From positions 3,596,001-3,660,000 of the forward strand of contig CAWGLV010000001.1 of NCBI GenBank assembly GCA_963823495.1: a DNA stretch of 64,000 bases. Direction: 5' to 3'. Under the pieces are notes generated by a model. The model was not told the origin of the DNA and did not search any database. It saw only the letters and a program-made list of their open reading frames with translations. Shown one piece after another: positions 59,501 to 64,000 of this stretch. The DNA is from DATDAH01 sp963823495. Lineage in GTDB: Bacteria > Actinomycetota > Acidimicrobiia > Acidimicrobiales > DATDAH01. The position numbers and the translations under genes were made by a program. Positions within the stretch are counted from its first letter, which is position 1, and every line of letters starts with the position of its first letter.

Positions 59501-60718
59501 TCAGGGGCGGGCGATGAAGGCGTCGGCCGTGGCCACGATGTGGTCGACGTCGGCGTCGCCCAGACCGTGGTTGCTGGGCAGGACCACACCCCACTCCATC
59601 ACCCGATCGGCGTTGGGGAGGCCGGCATCGGGCTGACGGTGGGCGATGCCCTTGAAGCCCGGCTGGCGCAGGACGTTGCCGGTCCAGACCATGCGGGTGT
59701 CGACGCCGTGACCCTCCATGTGGGCCTGGAACTCGCGGCGCCGGATGCCCGAGTCGGGCCGGATGAGCAGCGGGAACATGTGCCAGGCGGTGTCCAGACC
59801 GTCGAGCGTGCGGGGCAGCTCGAAGGCCTCGGGGTGGCGGCCGAAGCCACCGAGGAGACGGGCGAAGTTGCGTTGGCGGGCCGCCAGGTTCCGGGCCAGC
59901 TTGCCGAGTTGCACCTCGCCGAAGGCCGCACTGATCTCGGACGGCTCGAAGTTCCACCCGACCTCGTCGAAGATGAACAGGTTGTCGTACTCGAGGTCAC
60001 CGCCGATCTCGCTGAAGAACCGTTTGTCGACGCCCTTGGTCGAGCCGTAGAGCTGGACCTCCGAGCGCCGGCCCCACCGCCGTAGGAGCAGCGCCCGGTC
60101 GGCCAGGGCGGGATCGTCGACACAGACCATGCCGCCCGTGCCGGCGGCGGTGATGATGTGGGACAGGGCGAAGCTGGTGACCGAGATGTCGGCCCGGATG
60201 CCCGTCGGCGCGCCCCGCAGGGTGGCGCCCAGCGAGTCACAGGAGTCCTCGACGACCAGGAGTCCGTGGGCGTCGGCGATCTCCCGCAGTCGGTCCCAGT
60301 CGGGGGCGTTGCCGATGAGGTTCGGCGCCAGGATGGCCCTGGTCTTCGGGCCGATCATGGCCTCGACCCCCGCCACGTCGAGGTTGTAGGTGTCCCGCTC
60401 GACGTCGACGAACACCGGGACCAGCCCCGAGCGGACGAGGGGGGCGATGTCGGTCGAGAAGGTGAGCGGCGAGGTCAGGACCTCGTCACCGGGTCGTAGG
60501 TCGAGCAACTCCACGGCCAGGTACAGCGCCGAGGACCCGGAGTTGACCATGATCCCCCGGGCCTTGCCGAAGAGCTCGGCCACCCCCTGTTCGAATCCCC
60601 GGACGTGCTGGCCGATGCGCAACGCCGTCGGCCCGCCCCGTAGGACCGAGAGGACGGCCTCGATCTCCTCCTCGTCGTGCACCGACCCCGCGTACTCGAT
60701 CCGTCGCACCGCTCCCAT
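59501..60718 (-). CDS. DegT/DnrJ/EryC1/StrS-family protein with His in place of the PLP Lys
   Basis: A 405-residue fold-type I PLP-enzyme of the sugar aminotransferase family. PLP-binding features are NSGSSALYLAVELL, SPLTFSTDIAP, VVEDSCDSLGA (Asp) and TSFALSHIITAAGTGGM. The aldimine Lys is replaced by His187, as in the ColD and E1/DdhC dehydrases, which use PMP and remove the C3 hydroxyl of 4-keto-sugars. The cysteine cluster that carries the iron-sulfur centre in E1/DdhC is absent, so it is closer to ColD. ATG 60718 lies 5 nt after GGGAGG; GTG 60724 overlaps the SDR stop. Its neighbours are catabolic, not sugar genes. Confidence 0.83.
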   Translation of the reverse strand: MGAVRRIEYAGSVHDEEEIEAVLSVLRGGPTALRIGQHVRGFEQGVAELFGKARGIMVNSGSSALYLAVELLDLRPGDEVLTSPLTFSTDIAPLVRSGLVPVFVDVERDTYNLDVAGVEAMIGPKTRAILAPNLIGNAPDWDRLREIADAHGLLVVEDSCDSLGATLRGAPTGIRADISVTSFALSHIITAAGTGGMVCVDDPALADRALLLRRWGRRSEVQLYGSTKGVDKRFFSEIGGDLEYDNLFIFDEVGWNFEPSEISAAFGEVQLGKLARNLAARQRNFARLLGGFGRHPEAFELPRTLDGLDTAWHMFPLLIRPDSGIRRREFQAHMEGHGVDTRMVWTGNVLRQPGFKGIAHRQPDAGLPNADRVMEWGVVLPSNHGLGDADVDHIVATADAFIARP

Positions 60719-60720
60719 GC

Positions 60721-61503
60721 TCACCTCCCGAGGAGGTCGAGGCTCACGTGGGTGCCGCCGGTGACCTCGGGAGCGCAGTCACACAGCACCAGGGCGCCGG
60801 CGACCATGTCCGCCATCGATTCGTAGAGGTCGGGGGCGAGCCGGTCGCCGAGGTGGGCATCGGCGCCTTCGGAGTGCACCGCAGCTCGGGGCTCGACGGT
60901 GTTGACCCGCACGCCGCTCCCCCAGAGCTCCTCGGCCAGCCCGTTGGTCAGCCGGTTGAGCGCGGCCTTGCTGGCGCCGTAGACGCCGAGGGTCGAGCCC
61001 ATGGCCGTCGCCTCGAAGGGCGGACCGGATCGAGGCCGGGCGCTGCCCGAGGAGAGGTTGAGGATCCAGCCCTCCGCCCGCTGGAGCATCCCGGGCAGCA
61101 CCGCCTGGGCGAGGTCGAGCGGGGCGTGGACGTTGACCTCGAAGAGCAGGCGCCGCCGCTTCAGTGGATAGTCCGCCAGCGGCTGGTAGATCGCCGCCGC
61201 CGCGTTGTTGACCAGGATGTCGATCGTCCCTCCGAGCCCCGCTTCGGCCTCGGGGACGATGCGGGCCCGGTCCTCCGCATCGGTCAGGTCGGCGACGACG
61301 GGAACGGCGTTGCGCCGGTGCGCGGCAATGGCGAGAGCGGTCTCCTTCAAGGAGCCGGACAGGGTCGGGTGGGCATCCGCGGTGCGGGCCGTGATCGCCA
61401 CGTCGGCGCCCTGCCGGGCGATCTCCACGGCCAGCGCCGCCCCGATCCCCCGCGACGCACCCGTCACCAGCGCCCGCCGCCCCGCGAACCTCTCCTCACC
61501 CAT
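60721..61503 (-). CDS. SDR family oxidoreductase
   Basis: A 260-residue short-chain dehydrogenase. TGASRGIGAALA (about 14-25), NNAAAAIY instead of NNAG (about 98), catalytic Ser in NLSSGSARP, and VYGASKAALN as YxxxK. The last third (VRVNTVEPRAAVHSEGADAH) replaces the usual PG motif, in line with a specialised subgroup. Its stop overlaps the possible GTG of the DegT gene. It lies 21 bp after the amidohydrolase stop; a 10-codon ATG frame starts on that stop (ATGA at 61525-61528) and ends inside this gene's first codons. A substrate is not evident. Confidence 0.85.
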   Translation of the reverse strand: MGEERFAGRRALVTGASRGIGAALAVEIARQGADVAITARTADAHPTLSGSLKETALAIAAHRRNAVPVVADLTDAEDRARIVPEAEAGLGGTIDILVNNAAAAIYQPLADYPLKRRRLLFEVNVHAPLDLAQAVLPGMLQRAEGWILNLSSGSARPRSGPPFEATAMGSTLGVYGASKAALNRLTNGLAEELWGSGVRVNTVEPRAAVHSEGADAHLGDRLAPDLYESMADMVAGALVLCDCAPEVTGGTHVSLDLLGR

Positions 61504-61524
61504 GCTCGTCGGCCGCGATCGGGG

Positions 61525-62727
61525 TCATGGGCGGTGGAAGCCGGGGCTGGTGGCATCGGCGGGGACGGTCTCGAGCGGCTCGGCGATCTCGGCATGGGTG
61601 GGGCCGAACTCGGCGGCCAGGGGAGCCAGGGCCGCCAGGTCGAACCCGTAGACCGCGGCGGCGTTGCCGGCCAGGACCTGCTGCAGTTCCATCGGGTCGG
61701 TTCCGGCGAAGGAACGGCGCAGCAGCTCGCGGGTGTAGGGCCAGGACGCCTCGTAGTGGGGGTAGTCGCTGCCCCAGAGGTAGTGGCTGACCCCGATGTC
61801 GTGGCGGGCCTCGGCGTCCACCGGGCTCGGGAAGCTGGAACCCACGTAGACGTTGCGGTGGAAGTACTCGCTGGGGGCCAGCGGCAAGAGGTCCTCGGGC
61901 CCGTACTTGAGCTCGCCGATGCGCCCGGTCGTGACCGCCTGCCGGTGGTAGCCGTCGAGCTGGGCCAGCAGGGGCGCGATCCAGCTCGCCCCCTGCTCGG
62001 TCAGCACCAGCTTCAGGGCGGGGAACCGCTCGAACACCCCGCCCAGGAGCAGGTGGGTGAGCGTGCGCCGAGACCAGAACGTGGCCTCGGCGATCCAGAC
62101 CATCCCGGCGGCGCCGTGGCGGCCGTAGTCGGGTGCGCCCCCGCCGGAGTGGTGGTTGAGCACGACGCCGAGGTCCGCACAGGCCGCCCACAGGGGGTCA
62201 TAGGCGGTCGAGTAGACGGGCTCGATGTGCGGCGCGTCCGGCGGGACCGCCGGGAGCAGGACCCCGCCCCGCAAACCGTTCGCCGCGGCGAACTCGACGT
62301 CGGCGATCGCCTCGTCCAGGTCGTTGAGGAAGATCTGGGCGATCCCGGCCCGGCGGTCCGGGTGGCGACTGCAGAAGTCGACCAGCCAGCGGTTGTGAGC
62401 CCGGACCCCGGCCAGGCGGCGGGGCAGTTCGCCGGGCTCGGGCGGCCGGGCGACCACCGCGCCCGCGGGGAAGAAGGGCGGCACCGTGTTCGGGAAGACG
62501 ACCTCCGCGACGACCCCGTCCACCTCCTGCTCGGCGATGCGGCGCTCGTCGTCCCAGTTGCGGGTGCGGCCGTCGCCCTGGAGATCCCGGAAGGGGTTGG
62601 AGTACCCGCCCCGCCAGCTGTCGAACTCGTCCCGCCAGGCGGGGTCCAGGTGCTCGCGGTAGGTCTCGTGGTTGGCCCCGGCGTGACAGTCCGCCGAGAT
62701 GATCGTGTAGCGGGGGGTGTCAGCCAT
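61525..62727 (-). CDS. Amidohydrolase family protein (PF04909), copy 4
   Basis: A 400-residue amidohydrolase_2 protein. ISADCHAGAN (Asp13, His15), NHHSGGGAPDYG mid-protein, and LWGSDYPHYEASW with the catalytic Asp. It shares VFPNTVPPFFPAG, LTEQGASW and EYFHRNVYVGSSF with copy 2. ATG 62727 overlaps the end of copy 5 by 8 nt (62720-62727). Part of the MarR-regulated operon with copy 5, the SDR and the DegT protein. Substrate unknown. Confidence 0.87.
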   Translation of the reverse strand: MADTPRYTIISADCHAGANHETYREHLDPAWRDEFDSWRGGYSNPFRDLQGDGRTRNWDDERRIAEQEVDGVVAEVVFPNTVPPFFPAGAVVARPPEPGELPRRLAGVRAHNRWLVDFCSRHPDRRAGIAQIFLNDLDEAIADVEFAAANGLRGGVLLPAVPPDAPHIEPVYSTAYDPLWAACADLGVVLNHHSGGGAPDYGRHGAAGMVWIAEATFWSRRTLTHLLLGGVFERFPALKLVLTEQGASWIAPLLAQLDGYHRQAVTTGRIGELKYGPEDLLPLAPSEYFHRNVYVGSSFPSPVDAEARHDIGVSHYLWGSDYPHYEASWPYTRELLRRSFAGTDPMELQQVLAGNAAAVYGFDLAALAPLAAEFGPTHAEIAEPLETVPADATSPGFHRP

Positions 62728-63586
62728 CGAGCTTGAACACCCGAACGGCGTTCTCGCGCAGGAACGGGGCCCAGACGTGGTCCCGGAACGGCACGTCGGG
62801 CATCTCGGTGAAGATGCGCTCGAGGCTGAGGCCCATCGGGTAGTAGCCGGCGTACATGACCTTGTCCGCGCCCCGCGTGTTGGCGTACTCGATGATCGCC
62901 CCGGGGTAGTACTTCGGGGCGAAGGCGCTGGTCATGTAGTGCAGCCCGGGCCACTTGAGCATGAGCTTCACCGCCAACGCCTCCCAGGGCTCGGCCCCGT
63001 GGCGCATGACGATCACCAGTTCCGGGAAGTCGTAACAGACCTGGTCGAAGTGCATGACGTCCTGCACGTGGCTCGGCAGGCGGGGCCCGGCGATGCCCGC
63101 GTTGGCGATCATCGGCAGGCCGAGGTCGATGCAGGTCTGGTAGATCGGGTAGTAGCGCCGGTCGCTGACGGGGACGGGTGGGTTGCACCCGGACGGGAAG
63201 GTCGTGACGGCCTTGATGCCGTGCTCCTCGTGCGCCGTGCGGATGCGGCGCACCGCGCTGGTGATGTCGTTGGGATCGACCTCGATGGAGCCCACGAAGC
63301 GGTCCGGGTGCTCGACCAGGGCCCGCTGGCTCACCTCCGCGCCGAGACCGACCAGGCCCTTGTCGATCCCGTACTTGTCCATCTCGCCGAGGGTGATGCC
63401 CACCGCATCGGCCTCGGGCTCCTTGTGGTTCGGCACCTCCTTGAACATGTACTCCGCCGGGAACTCCATCTCGGCGGACCCTGCGTCCCTGAGGTTCGCC
63501 TTCATGAAGTCGTAGTGGCGCCGGGCGTCCTCCGCCGGGAATCCGATCATGAGGTCGATGACCCCGACATCGGTGGGCATGCTCAT
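62720..63586 (-). CDS. Short amidohydrolase family protein (PF04909), copy 5
   Basis: A 288-residue amidohydrolase, shorter than copies 1-4 and with a different N-terminus (VGVIDLMIGFPAED), lacking the usual DxH metal motif. The middle has KAVTTFPSGCNPPVPVSD and IVMRHGAEPWEALAVKL, where a His could bind metal; the final region AYGYYPMG-like (YAGYYPMGLSLER) replaces the WGxDYPH segment, so the catalytic Asp appears lost. It may be a partner subunit or a divergent, possibly inactive member. ATG 63586 shares a base with the MarR stop (TGATG). Confidence 0.78.
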   Translation of the reverse strand: MSMPTDVGVIDLMIGFPAEDARRHYDFMKANLRDAGSAEMEFPAEYMFKEVPNHKEPEADAVGITLGEMDKYGIDKGLVGLGAEVSQRALVEHPDRFVGSIEVDPNDITSAVRRIRTAHEEHGIKAVTTFPSGCNPPVPVSDRRYYPIYQTCIDLGLPMIANAGIAGPRLPSHVQDVMHFDQVCYDFPELVIVMRHGAEPWEALAVKLMLKWPGLHYMTSAFAPKYYPGAIIEYANTRGADKVMYAGYYPMGLSLERIFTEMPDVPFRDHVWAPFLRENAVRVFKLDG

Positions 63587-64000
63587 CAGGCTGATCTCCT
63601 GTGGGGCTCGGTCGGTCGGTACTGGACCGACCGGAGGTCGTACACGAAGCGGTCGAGGAGGCGGGCGAAGGTGGCCCGGTCGGCGTCGGACCAGCCGGCG
63701 AGCACATCGGCCATGTGCCGGTCCTGGACCTCGGCGATCCGCCCGCGGACCAGCCGGCCCGCCGCCGTGGCCCGTAGGACCCGGATGCGAGCATCGTCGT
63801 CGCGGCCGTGGCGCTCGACGAGCCCGGCGGTCTCCAGCGTCTTCACCTGGCGGCTGACCGCACCCGGATCCATGTCGGCCGCGGCCGACAGGTCGCCGAG
63901 GACGACCGGGCCGTCGTCCACGATGCGGGCCAGCAACGTCGCTCCGGGCTGGGTGATCTCCACACCGGCGGCCGCGACCTGGCGGGCGTGGACCTTGCGA
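63586..64000 (-). CDS. MarR family transcriptional regulator (5' end outside window)
   Basis: Winged-helix regulator of which 137 codons are in the window. In-frame coding continues upstream of the GTG at 63963 (RKVHARQVAAAGVEITQ) to the window edge, so the N-terminus is missing. The helix-turn-helix is LGDLSAAADMDPGAVSRQVKTLETAGLVER, wing GRDDDARIRVLRATAAG. It overlaps the amidohydrolase start and probably controls the operon downstream in response to an aromatic or related ligand, as MarR proteins generally do. Confidence 0.85.
   Translation of the reverse strand, partial: RKVHARQVAAAGVEITQPGATLLARIVDDGPVVLGDLSAAADMDPGAVSRQVKTLETAGLVERHGRDDDARIRVLRATAAGRLVRGRIAEVQDRHMADVLAGWSDADRATFARLLDRFVYDLRSVQYRPTEPHRRSA

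Overview
The window is very GC-rich, densely coded DNA with many GTG starts and stop/start overlaps of the ATGA, GTGA and TGATG type. The gene content points to an actinomycete, most likely class Acidimicrobiia: F420-type luciferase-like oxidoreductases, an Rpf domain protein, a SCO6745-family protein, a membrane-anchored Ser/Thr kinase, and many SDRs, amidohydrolases, P450s and CoA-ester enzymes. The lineage is an inference from content; there is no rRNA or other marker gene here.

Region 1 (1-9.6 kb) is a signalling and cell-surface block. It holds a partial luciferase-like oxidoreductase with a cupin, an FHA plus class III cyclase protein, a giant DUF11 surface protein (signal peptide, about nine repeats, C-terminal anchor) broken by a frameshift, its translationally coupled membrane partner, and a Ser/Thr kinase. 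Region 2 (9.6-18.9 kb) carries general catabolic and envelope genes: a quinone-oxidoreductase-like MDR, an acyl-CoA ligase, a double VOC protein, two alpha/beta hydrolases, a class II aldolase, a P450 behind a near-perfect palindrome, and a DUF1295 membrane protein.

Region 3 (18.94-26.91 kb) looks like a tRNA-Val-bounded island. A 23-bp imperfect direct repeat containing the 3' end of tRNA-Val lies at both ends; the right copy is part of a 52-nt tRNA-Val(CAC) remnant. Inside are a CmcJ/NvfI-like oxygenase, a NarL-type response regulator and histidine kinase, a MacB-like ABC transporter, and a scrambled flavoprotein pseudogene. No integrase is visible.

Region 4 (27-40.3 kb) is a catabolic cluster. 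A Rieske oxygenase, amidohydrolase and SDR form an overlapping operon divergent from a TetR regulator. They are followed by a luciferase-like monooxygenase, a FadD3-like CoA ligase, an Rpf-like protein, then CaiB, crotonase, P450 (CYP125/124/142-like), SDR, SDR. Together these recall steroid or terpenoid side-chain and ring degradation, but the substrate is not shown by the sequence. Region 5 (40.3-45.1 kb) encodes a methyltransferase-fold protein, a secreted PGRP-type amidase with SLH repeats and a DUF6351 lipoprotein.

Region 6 (45.1-64 kb) is a second catabolic zone. It contains two Gfo/Idh/MocA oxidoreductases, an SDR-sulfotransferase-metallohydrolase operon, a crotonase-VOC-hypothetical operon, four more amidohydrolases (five in the window) mixed with SDRs, an acetoacetate decarboxylase-like enzyme, a nitronate monooxygenase-like protein, a DegT-family enzyme whose PLP lysine is replaced by histidine, and a MarR regulator running off the end. 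Two repeated themes stand out: duplicated SDR plus amidohydrolase modules, and tiny ORFs that bridge operon genes with 4-nt overlaps at both ends.
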